In this document: positions 17,335 through 24,828 of the stretch, piece by piece
Layout of the letters: each line of letters begins with the position of its first letter
How positions within the stretch are numbered: the stretch's first letter is position 1
Source: Myxococcota bacterium
Lineage (GTDB): Bacteria; Myxococcota_C; UBA6777
Reading direction: 5' to 3'
NCBI GenBank assembly: GCA_963169055.1
Contig: CAUJFU010000412.1
Location: 1-54,102, forward strand
DNA: 54,102 nucleotides
The notes under the pieces: generated by a model
What the model was told of the DNA's origin: nothing
The model's database searches: none
Seen by the model: only the letters and a program-made list of their open reading frames with translations
Translations under genes and position numbers: made by a program

Positions 17335-19101
17335 TCACAACAAGTCCTCGATCAATTTGAGACTGCGCTGTTCGTTTTGGTTGGCTTGCCAGCGAAACTG
17401 GAGATCGACATACCCTTGCTTTTTGAGTTTGATAAAAGCGTGTTTTCCCAACGGGATTCTCGCAGTATAGGGGGTTGTGCCTTTGAGTTCACCGTTGACA
17501 AAGACTTGAGCGCCGTTGGGCTGGCTCACGAGACGGATGGTGCGGATCTCCGTTTTGGGGATTGCACGGATCGTCGGAGCATTTCGGGGGAGAATCCGCT
17601 GTTCGGGTTGAGAGCGTTGTTCGGGTTGAGAATTTTGGCGTTTGGCAACGGAAACACGGCGTTTGCGCCGTCGTGTCGGACGACGCTTTTTGCGGATGCG
17701 CCGACGATTCGAGGATTTTTTCACTTCATTGTTGTCTTCGTCGTCGCTGTTTTTGGGTTCTTGGGTGGGTGCGTTTGCGGGTGTTTGGGGTTCGGTCGTG
17801 CGCGTTTGCGTTACTTGGAGAGAAGAAGGCGCGGGAGGGCGAGGTTGCGGGGCGATCGGCGATGTGGGTTGAGCAGTTTGAACGAGGCTGGTTTTGGGAA
17901 GCTGCGATGGATGGGGAGGGAGCGCAAAGAGGCCGATCAGAAGGGCTAGAAGCAAACCGATACCCACCCCGCTCCAAAGAGGCCAGCGATTTTTGGGGGG
18001 CGAAGCCGGCACAGCAGGAAGATCGGTCATCGAAGCAAGATCTTCGGGAGAGAGCTTTTGCCCCAAGATCTGAGAGGCCGTACTATTCGCTGTTTCAGCA
18101 ACTTCGCTTGCGCTGACACCCGTCATCAGGGTCAGGAGATTTGTGGAGGTCGCGGTGAGGTTTTCGTTCCATGTGGTTTCTTGATCGTCGGGCTGGATGC
18201 CTGCATCGCGCATGACACGATCGAGATCGTCGTAGAACTCGCTTGCGGATGCGTAACGCTCGGAAGGCCGCTTGGCTAGGGCACGATCGACGACAGATTG
18301 TAATAACGGAGGATATTCGCGTTTGGGATTGAGCTCGATCAGCGTGGGTGGAGGAGTGTCGATCTGTTGGCGCAAGATCTCTTTGGGATCTTTGGTTTGG
18401 AAGAGTCTTCGGCCTGTAAGAAGTTCGACAAGGATGACCCCGCAAGCGTAGATATCGGCCCGATGATCGACGAGGCGTTCTTGTCCGGCGGCTTGTTCGG
18501 GGGACATGTAATAAGGTGTGCCGATCGCAAGGCCGCTGCTTTGAGCGCTTTGGCCGACGATCTTGGCGATCCCAAAATCCACGATCTTGACGATGGTACG
18601 GCCTCTTCCGCCTTTGGTCATCATCAAGTTTTCGGGCTTCATGTCGCGGTGAACCACCCCCCGACCATGCGCGAGTTCGAGCGCATCAAGCAACTGCGAA
18701 AACAACGCAAAGACTTGACCTGCGGGAAGAACACGCTTTTTCCGCCAATAACGATGCAGCGTAGAGCCTTCGATCCACTCCATCACAAGGTAAAAACCGA
18801 TGCCTTCGATCTCACCAAAGTCAACAACTTGGACAACATTCTCGTGGCGCAATCCCGCAAGGACCATCGCTTCGTGACGAAAGCGTTCGACAAACTGGAC
18901 GTCCGCAGAAAAACGTGGATGAAGGACTTTGACTGCAAAAGGGTTTCCAAGCTCGACGTGCTCGGCGCGATAGACATCGCCAAAACCCCCTCCACCGATG
19001 CGGTTGACCAACTGGTAGTTCCCTACGCGCTGTCCAAGCAAAGAAGCCCCAAGACCTGCACCGACTTGGGGAGCCAAAAGGTGGGGAGAATGGTCACTCA
19101 T
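17335..19101 (-). CDS. Membrane Ser/Thr protein kinase with C-terminal PEGA domain
   Basis: 588 residues from the chosen ATG. The Hanks-type kinase domain (about 29-300) has an intact glycine loop GGGGFGDV (36-43), Lys58 in FAVKVL, HRDMKPEN (151-158), DFG (175-177) and YYMSPEQ, so it should be active. One membrane helix follows (LWSGVGIGLLLALLIGLFAL, about 375-395), then a Pro/Thr/Gln-rich stalk, a very basic stretch with more than ten Arg/Lys in about 25 residues (about 460-490), and a terminal PEGA beta domain (VSQPNGAQVFVNGELKGTTP) that probably contacts the envelope. Substrates are unknown; the double-FHA activator at 6327 is one candidate. The frame is open to 19137 and GGAG lies 12 nt before 19101, so the exact start is uncertain. 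A perfect terminator follows. Confidence 0.93.
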   Translation of the reverse strand: MSDHSPHLLAPQVGAGLGASLLGQRVGNYQLVNRIGGGGFGDVYRAEHVELGNPFAVKVLHPRFSADVQFVERFRHEAMVLAGLRHENVVQVVDFGEIEGIGFYLVMEWIEGSTLHRYWRKKRVLPAGQVFALFSQLLDALELAHGRGVVHRDMKPENLMMTKGGRGRTIVKIVDFGIAKIVGQSAQSSGLAIGTPYYMSPEQAAGQERLVDHRADIYACGVILVELLTGRRLFQTKDPKEILRQQIDTPPPTLIELNPKREYPPLLQSVVDRALAKRPSERYASASEFYDDLDRVMRDAGIQPDDQETTWNENLTATSTNLLTLMTGVSASEVAETANSTASQILGQKLSPEDLASMTDLPAVPASPPKNRWPLWSGVGIGLLLALLIGLFALPPHPSQLPKTSLVQTAQPTSPIAPQPRPPAPSSLQVTQTRTTEPQTPANAPTQEPKNSDDEDNNEVKKSSNRRRIRKKRRPTRRRKRRVSVAKRQNSQPEQRSQPEQRILPRNAPTIRAIPKTEIRTIRLVSQPNGAQVFVNGELKGTTPYTARIPLGKHAFIKLKKQGYVDLQFRWQANQNEQRSLKLIEDLL

Positions 19102-19303
19102 GGAAAAAAACATCTCCAACGCGAAAGAGAAAAACAATCAAACGCTATGATAAGCGCCTTTGCGGGGCTTCGCAACTTCTTGAAGGGGCGCGACTTGCCC
19201 GTTGCAGTGTTTGGGCGGTAGGTCGGGCAAATCGCACGATGCAAAGCCATCACACGAAAAAAACCAGAACAGCCACGGGCAGCACAGGCCTTTGCTCGGA
19301 GGT

Positions 19304-19332
19304 TTGGCCTCACCGCACAACTATGTTATAGA
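19304..19332 (+). promoter_or_regulatory. Candidate sigma70-type promoter for the spermidine-synthase-like gene
   Basis: TTGGCC (19304-19309), a 17-nt spacer and TATAGA (19327-19332), each matching four of six consensus bases. Transcription would start near 19339, leaving a leader of about 140 nt that contains the hairpin at 19428-19456. The rest of 19102-19479 shows no gene. Confidence 0.4.
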
Positions 19333-19427
19333 GATAACGGCATCAAGGTGTTTTCGATCCGATTTGAGATGGTGCATTGTTGGGGTGCCGTACCGTGAAA
19401 GCCGTGTAACCAAGCATATTTCGGCTG

Positions 19428-19456
19428 CTTTTGCAAGCCTTTTTTCTTTGCAAAAG
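19428..19456 (+). promoter_or_regulatory. Leader hairpin upstream of the spermidine-synthase-like gene
   Basis: CTTTTGCAA (19428-19436) and TTGCAAAAG (19448-19456) form a 9-bp perfect stem with an 11-nt T-rich loop. It sits 23 nt before the GTG start and just before the AAGAGAGGA ribosome site. It could modulate translation or be a DNA-binding palindrome. Confidence 0.4.
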
Positions 19457-19479
19457 AATAAAGCCAAGAGAGGAAAACC

Positions 19480-22098
19480 GTGGAGATCTCGTCAAAAATG
19501 CCGATCGAACGCTTCGGATGGCGCGCAAGTATCGGAGTGGGCGCTTTTTCTTGTGGCGTCTTGCTTTACGAACTGTGTTTAACGCGTGTACTTTCGGTGG
19601 TGTTCTATTATCACACCGCCTTCCTTGCCCTATCCTTGGCGATGTTGGGGTTGGGAGCGGGTGCGGTGTGGGTGTATTTGCGCGATGCAGCGCAATCGAT
19701 CGAATCGACAACAGGAGCGAGACCAGAATCTCCGACGAAGGATCTGTTTTCTGTGCGGGCTTGGTTGTTGGGAGCGGCATGGGGGATGGCGTTGATGCCG
19801 ATCCTTTTAGGTTGGCTGCGTTTTTCGACAGATCTGTTGGAGTCTCCATTTCAGCCACAATTTTTGCTGATCTTTTCGATGGTTGCACTGGCTGCACTGA
19901 TCCCATTTGTGTGCTGTGGAGTCGTCTTGTCGCGGTGGTTCGTGGTGTATCGAAGGGATGTGCCGCGTTTGTACGGTTGGGATCTTGCGGGGGCTGCGCT
20001 TGGGGCGTTGCTTTTGGTGCCTTGGATGGGCTGGCTGGGTGGCCCGACGGGATTGTTGGGTTGCGCGGCTTTAATGGTGGCAGTTCATTGGTGGATGTTT
20101 GCCGAACAAGAAGGCTTGTTATGGCGATGGGTTGCCACCTCGGGAATCGGCGGCTTGCTGGTTTTTCAAGGACTCTTCGCGATCTGGACGATCCAAATCG
20201 ACTTTAGCCCCGACGCCAAAGAGCGCAGAATACTTTACAAGAAATGGAATGCCTTCTCCCGTGTGGTGTTGCTCCCGCCTCAATCTTGGGATCGAGCAAT
20301 CTCCGATCAACAGCGAGATGCTTGGCAAGGCCGCCTTCCCGAACAACGAGAGGCGTTGATCGATATTAACGCTTACGCGCCGTATCTGGCGTTTGATGGT
20401 GATCTGCGGAAGGTTCGTTATCTCGGAGAATTGGTATCGAACGCGGCCTATCACCTTTTACCACAAGGCCAGCGCGTTGTCGTACTCGGCCCGGGGGGAG
20501 GCAAAGATATCTTGGGGGCCTTGTTGTTTGCACCCAAGAAAGTGACCGGGATCGAGCTGAATCCGATCTTGATCCACGACATCCTCAAACATCGTCTACG
20601 CAAGTTTTCAGGAAACTTGATCGAACATCCAAAAGTCCGATGGATCGTGGGAGAAGGGCGTTCTGAGCTAGAACGTCTTCACGAGACGTTTGACGTGATC
20701 GTTGCAAACTCTGTCGTGACGTGGGCTGCCCATAGTTCGGGGGGAATGAACCTCGCAGAACACAGTTTGTACACCCGCGAAGCCTGCGGGCTGTACATGG
20801 ATCGATTGAGTGATCAGGGCATCTTGTCTGTTTCGTTGTGGGATCTCGGCCATCATGCGCTGATCTTGCGATGGATTCGAACTTGCGAACAAGCCGCCAA
20901 ACAACGCGGCATCGCTTCGCTTGCCGATCACACGATCGTATTGAGCAACGCATGGTCCCCCAAAGCCATGTTCTCAACGGTGCTGATCAGCAAATCTCCA
21001 TTTTCACCCGAACAGCGGCTCGCAGCCAAAAGTTTCGCAGAGCAGTACGGCTTTGTGGCCTCTTATCTTCCGCCCGAAGCCCCCGAACCCACCGAGCCTT
21101 GCCCTCCCCCAACAAGCACTTCTCAGCCCACAAGCAAGCTCGCCACAACCGTTGCATCCGACACAAAGACCGCTCCTCCCCGACGGATGGAAGGCAACGA
21201 AAAAGAAGAACAAGAAGCGTATCAACGAAAGCGCACGGAGCGCCAAGCCAGCGAACGCAAGCTACAAGCCCTGTACGAACGATACTTTCGCGATAGCGAT
21301 GCGATGGTTCATACCTTTCCCGGGGCGATCAACGCAGCGACCGATGATCGCCCCTTCTTTTTGTACACGGCTCGCCTTCGAGATCTATTTGGTGGGGATT
21401 CAAGCCGATGGCTCGGAGAAAATGCAGCCATCGTCAGCCTAGGGATCAGTTTACTGGTCGTCAGCTTGTTGTTGATGGTGATGATCTTTGGGCCGCTGTG
21501 GTGGAGTTCTCGCCACGCCATCCACACGCTGCCTTGGGGGGCCTTGGCGTTTTTTCTATGCCTCGGTTTGGGCTTTATGTTTCTCGAAGTTCCGATTTTA
21601 CAACGGCTCTCACTTTTTCTCGGACACCCAACCTACGCGCTTACGGTGGGATTGTCTTCGTTGCTGCTTTGGAGTGGACTTGGCAGCCTATGGATCGGGC
21701 GATGGAAAGAACCGACTGATCTTTTGCGTTGGATGCAGATCTTTTGGGGGGCGTTGCTGCTGATCTTGGTCATCGTGGGGATCGGATTAGATCCTCTGTT
21801 GCAAACGGCGATGGGATGGCCGCTTTGGGGCCGAATCACGTTGGCCTTTGCGCTCTTGGGAGTATGTGGTTTTGGCATGGGAATGCCTTTGCCTGCGGGG
21901 ATGTCTTTGTTGGCAGCGCGGATGCCTCACGCCGTCCCGTGGGCGTGGGGATTGAACGGTGCAGCGGGCGTTGTGGCATCCGTCAGCATCTTGTGGGTCG
22001 CCGCAGAATGGGGCTTTTCCATCGCGTTTGTGATGGCTTGGTTCTGCTACCTTTTCGCAGCCTATCTGTTTTGGCGGATGGTGCGCACACTTCCCTAA
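19480..22098 (+). CDS. Polytopic membrane protein with embedded spermidine-synthase-like (SAM-binding) domain
   Basis: 872 residues. The N-terminal half has about seven hydrophobic helices (first about residues 10-30, further ones to about 235). The central soluble part (about 310-480) has a Rossmann fold of the spermidine/spermine synthase type: VVVLGPGGGKDILGALLF as the SAM loop, GIELNP as the acidic strand end, then EGRSELERLHETFDVIVAN. A low-complexity Pro/Thr/Lys linker follows (about 530-590), then about six more helices to the end. Such fused membrane 'spermidine synthase' proteins are frequent in Myxococcota; the true substrate is unknown and polyamine synthesis should not be assumed. 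GTG start with AAGAGAGGA 6 nt upstream. The stop codon lies inside a 35-nt tandem duplication. The graspetide precursor starts 254 nt downstream. Confidence 0.8.
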   Translation: MEISSKMPIERFGWRASIGVGAFSCGVLLYELCLTRVLSVVFYYHTAFLALSLAMLGLGAGAVWVYLRDAAQSIESTTGARPESPTKDLFSVRAWLLGAAWGMALMPILLGWLRFSTDLLESPFQPQFLLIFSMVALAALIPFVCCGVVLSRWFVVYRRDVPRLYGWDLAGAALGALLLVPWMGWLGGPTGLLGCAALMVAVHWWMFAEQEGLLWRWVATSGIGGLLVFQGLFAIWTIQIDFSPDAKERRILYKKWNAFSRVVLLPPQSWDRAISDQQRDAWQGRLPEQREALIDINAYAPYLAFDGDLRKVRYLGELVSNAAYHLLPQGQRVVVLGPGGGKDILGALLFAPKKVTGIELNPILIHDILKHRLRKFSGNLIEHPKVRWIVGEGRSELERLHETFDVIVANSVVTWAAHSSGGMNLAEHSLYTREACGLYMDRLSDQGILSVSLWDLGHHALILRWIRTCEQAAKQRGIASLADHTIVLSNAWSPKAMFSTVLISKSPFSPEQRLAAKSFAEQYGFVASYLPPEAPEPTEPCPPPTSTSQPTSKLATTVASDTKTAPPRRMEGNEKEEQEAYQRKRTERQASERKLQALYERYFRDSDAMVHTFPGAINAATDDRPFFLYTARLRDLFGGDSSRWLGENAAIVSLGISLLVVSLLLMVMIFGPLWWSSRHAIHTLPWGALAFFLCLGLGFMFLEVPILQRLSLFLGHPTYALTVGLSSLLLWSGLGSLWIGRWKEPTDLLRWMQIFWGALLLILVIVGIGLDPLLQTAMGWPLWGRITLAFALLGVCGFGMGMPLPAGMSLLAARMPHAVPWAWGLNGAAGVVASVSILWVAAEWGFSIAFVMAWFCYLFAAYLFWRMVRTLP

Positions 22099-22157
22099 AC
22101 GCCAAAAAGCCTCCTCCTACCGCACTTCCCTAAACGCCCAATCGCCTCCTTCTACCG
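22088..22157. repeat. 35-nt tandem duplication across the stop codon
   Basis: Copies at 22088-22122 and 22123-22157 begin CACTTCCCTAAACGCC and differ at about four positions. The first copy holds the last codons and TAA (22096-22098) of the spermidine-synthase-like gene; the second is an untranslated echo. The rest of the gap to 22352 shows no gene. Confidence 0.85.
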
Positions 22158-22352
22158 CACAGATCGCGGCCAAAGCCTTGGCGAAAAAACATGGATAAAG
22201 CATCGCTCTTGCGCGTCAACCTGTCTCGAAAGCAACCTTTGGGCAAGTCCGCCCGATAACTGTGAACGATATCACACCAGATCGCCCACATCGCGCAAAT
22301 GCCGATGAACACGACGCAGATGTGGCCCTTCTACCTTGATGGAGAACGAACG

Positions 22353-23513
22353 ATGAAGATCGAACGCAAGCCACCCCAACCCCCGCAACCTACTCCCAGT
22401 AAAACCCCCGCAGCCAAGCCACCCACCGCCCAACCCGCCGAACAAAAAAGCGCGTTCCAAAGCAACGACCATCGCGCACAACAACGCGACAACCTGCTTG
22501 GAACCCAAAAACAACCGACCCAACAACCTTTCTTCGAGCGTTTTCTTGAAGATCAAAATCGCCTCCCCAAACCCGGTGGCGAGATGACCACCATGCGTTA
22601 TCCTTCCGATAACGAAAGCGGTGAAGCTCAGCCCGGAAAACCCGGTGGTGGAGAGATGACCACCATGCGTTATCCTTCTGACAACGAAGGTGCAGAAACT
22701 CCCGTGAAACCCGGCGGAAACGAAGTCACCACCAAACGCTATCCTTCTGATTCGGAAGGCATGGAAACTCCCGTGAAACCCGGCGGAAACGAAGTCACCA
22801 CCAAACGCTACCCTTCTGATTCGGAAGGCATGGAAACCCCTGTCAAACCCGGCGGTGGTGAGATGACCACCATGCGTTATCCCTCCGACAACGAAGGCAG
22901 CGAAGTTCAGCCCGGAAACCCCGGTGGTGGCGGCATGACCACCATGCGTTATCCCTCTGACAACGAAGGCAGCGAAGTTCAGCCCGGAAACCCCGGTGGT
23001 GGCGGTATGACCACTATGCGTTATCCTTCCGACAACGAAGGTGCAGAAACACCAATCCAATCGGGTGGACCGGGACGTGAAGCCGTGACGATGGCCTATC
23101 CCTCCGATGCAGAAGGCTCAGAAACTCCCATTAAGCCCGGTGGACCGGGACGCGAAGCCGTGACAATGGCCTACCCCTCCGATGCAGAAGGCTCAGAAAC
23201 TCCCATCAAGCCGGGTGGGCCGGGACGCGAAGCCGTGACGATGGCCTACCCCTCCGATGCAGAAGGTGCAGAAACTCCCGTGAAGCCGGGTGGTGGCGAG
23301 ATGACCACCATGCGTTATCCTTCCGACAACGAAGGCAACGAAGTTCAGCCCGGAAACCCCGGTGGTGGCGAGATGACCACCATGCGTTATCCTTCCGATA
23401 ACGAAGGTAGCGAAACGACGGAAAACACGGGTGCTACGGGCGGTGCGAAGCAGAAAAAAGCTCTTCCAGCGTGGGAGCTGTTGGCGCAGCTCGCAAGCAA
23501 AGATAAATCGTGA
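22353..23513 (+). CDS. Multicore graspetide precursor (microviridin/marinostatin type, 12 cores)
   Basis: 386 residues. The leader (1-74) is Pro/Gln-rich and ends with PFFERFLE (59-66), the conserved helix by which microviridin leaders activate their ATP-grasp ligase. Twelve cores follow, each with YPSD; core residues [TV]T[MK][RA]YPSDxE start at 79, 103, 126, 149, 172, 196, 220, 245, 270, 295, 318 and 342. Seven read TTMRYPSDNE, two TTKRYPSDSE and three VTMAYPSDAE. Linkers of 13-16 residues are rich in Gly, Pro and Glu (PVKPGGGE type). A C-terminal tail (about 352-386) ends in a short amphipathic helix, LPAWELLAQLA. Thr and Ser with Asp and Glu in each core match the two omega-ester sites of marinostatin and microviridin. 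The microviridin amide Lys is replaced by Arg or Ala, and its Glu partner by Gly or Ser. The ATG at 22353 has GGAG 8 nt upstream; the frame is open from 22299 without an RBS. No signal peptide. Confidence 0.93.
   Translation: MKIERKPPQPPQPTPSKTPAAKPPTAQPAEQKSAFQSNDHRAQQRDNLLGTQKQPTQQPFFERFLEDQNRLPKPGGEMTTMRYPSDNESGEAQPGKPGGGEMTTMRYPSDNEGAETPVKPGGNEVTTKRYPSDSEGMETPVKPGGNEVTTKRYPSDSEGMETPVKPGGGEMTTMRYPSDNEGSEVQPGNPGGGGMTTMRYPSDNEGSEVQPGNPGGGGMTTMRYPSDNEGAETPIQSGGPGREAVTMAYPSDAEGSETPIKPGGPGREAVTMAYPSDAEGSETPIKPGGPGREAVTMAYPSDAEGAETPVKPGGGEMTTMRYPSDNEGNEVQPGNPGGGEMTTMRYPSDNEGSETTENTGATGGAKQKKALPAWELLAQLASKDKS
22575..23405 (+). repeat. Twelve tandem coding repeats (69-75 nt) of the graspetide core
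   Basis: In-frame repeats spaced 23-25 codons. Copies 3 and 4, 5 and 6, and 8 to 10 are almost identical in DNA, differing mainly at third positions. Types run M M K K M M M A A A M M (residues before Tyr: MR, KR or MA). This block pattern points to recent unequal exchange. It is coding and not a CRISPR array: no non-repetitive spacers are present. Confidence 0.92.
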
Positions 23514-23560
23514 TCCATCGGGGATGATCGGAGTGGATCGAAGTTGGAGGGGAGAACGCT

Positions 23561-24559
23561 TTGTCGAAACCGCAAGTTCTTTTGATCACCCACACAAAAG
23601 ACAACCAAAGTATCCCGATGGTCGAAGAAGCGATCCGACGGCGCGGAGGGGAGGCGATCCGTCTTGATACGGATCGCTATCCGTTAGACGTGAAGATCAA
23701 CACCCGTTACGAAAATAGCGGTTGGGCGCAACGGCTGAAAACACCGAACGGAGACATCGATTTAACCGAGTTGACGGCGGTGTGGTATCGGCGTTTCTAT
23801 GCAGGTCACGGTCTGCCCGAAACACTCGGAGATTTGTACGATCCTTCGATTCAAGAGTCACGACGGACGTTATGGGGGAGCATTGCCTCTTTGTCGTGCT
23901 TCCAACTCGATCCGCTGTCAAGCGTGCGCCGCGCCGATCACAAAGAAGTCCAAACCCGAAAAGCCATCGAATTGGGGCTGGATATCCCTCGAACCTTATT
24001 CACCAACGATCCTGACGAAGCACGCGCATTTATCGAATCCATCGATGGACCCGTGATCACCAAGATGCAACATCCGTTTGCCGTATACCGCCAAGGTATC
24101 GAGAATGTGGTGTTTACAACACGCATCCGTCCCGATGATCTAAGCGCTTTAGAAGGATTGCGTTTTTGCCCGATGATCTTCCAAGAAGAGATCGTCAAGA
24201 CGTTGGATGTGCGCGTCACGATCGTGGGCAAACAGATCTTTTCTGCGGCGGTCGATGCACAAACCAAAGCAGAAACGCAAGTGGACTGGCGGCGCGATGG
24301 CGTCGGGCTGATCCGCTCTTGGAAACCGTACACCTTGCCCGAAGATATCCCCCCCAAGCTCCTTGCGCTGCAAAATTTTTTGGGGCTGAATTATGGAGCC
24401 ATCGACTTTGTTGTTTCTCCTGAGGGTCGCCACGCCTTCCTTGAGGTGAACGCAGTGGGTGAGTTCTTTTGGCTTGTTGACACCCCCGGCCTTCCTATCC
24501 CTGACGCGCTCGCCGACACGCTCTTAGGCCGCGTCGAGCGTATCCCCGCCGTTGTTTAA
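23561..24559 (+). CDS. ATP-grasp graspetide ligase (MdnC/MvdD-like omega-ester ligase)
   Basis: 332 residues, the usual length for microviridin-type ATP-grasp peptide ligases. The N-terminal pre-ATP-grasp part (about 1-110, VLLITHTKDNQ then AVWYRR) is followed by the ATP-grasp fold. This has KMQHPFAVYRQGIENVVFTT as the ATP-binding lysine strand (about 165-190), the family hallmark LDVRVTIVGKQIFSAAVDAQ (about 210-229) followed by VDWRR, and the metal-binding FLEVNAVGEFFWL near the end (about 293-305). It should phosphorylate Asp and Glu side chains of the precursor and join them to Thr and Ser hydroxyls. Start is TTG, supported by GGAGGGGAG 6 nt upstream, 47 nt after the precursor stop and surely co-transcribed. 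Only one ligase is present, so the second (amide) ligase of classical microviridin loci is absent, as are an acetyltransferase and an ABC exporter. Confidence 0.93.
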   Translation: MSKPQVLLITHTKDNQSIPMVEEAIRRRGGEAIRLDTDRYPLDVKINTRYENSGWAQRLKTPNGDIDLTELTAVWYRRFYAGHGLPETLGDLYDPSIQESRRTLWGSIASLSCFQLDPLSSVRRADHKEVQTRKAIELGLDIPRTLFTNDPDEARAFIESIDGPVITKMQHPFAVYRQGIENVVFTTRIRPDDLSALEGLRFCPMIFQEEIVKTLDVRVTIVGKQIFSAAVDAQTKAETQVDWRRDGVGLIRSWKPYTLPEDIPPKLLALQNFLGLNYGAIDFVVSPEGRHAFLEVNAVGEFFWLVDTPGLPIPDALADTLLGRVERIPAVV

Positions 24560-24828
24560 GTCCGATCGAACTTCTCTCCCTTAACTTCTCTTTAAGTCTT
24601 TTGCCCCCACCTAAACCACACCGAGCATGGCGTATGTTGGCCGATTTGTGGCGTGCGGCCCCACACCCCGCAAGGGAGCTTTGGCCCCTTGACCTCGTAT
24701 TATCGGGGTGTTCCGACGATTTTCAAACCAACGAAGAATCTGCTTGGAGTACCGCGAACACGAGCGTTTTTGTCAACGAGTTTCGCTTCTGTTTTCAAGC
24801 AAGTCTTCTTTTTTGTTCGGAGGCTCCA

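Noticed and set aside
22730..22830. Lys in TTKRYPSD as the microviridin amide Lys
   Set aside because: The Lys is one position too early; the amide position, directly before Tyr, holds Arg, and the Glu partner is Gly.
22575..23405. CRISPR-like regular repeat array
   Set aside because: Repeats are in frame, 69-75 nt long and encode conserved cores; there are no unique spacers and no cas genes nearby.
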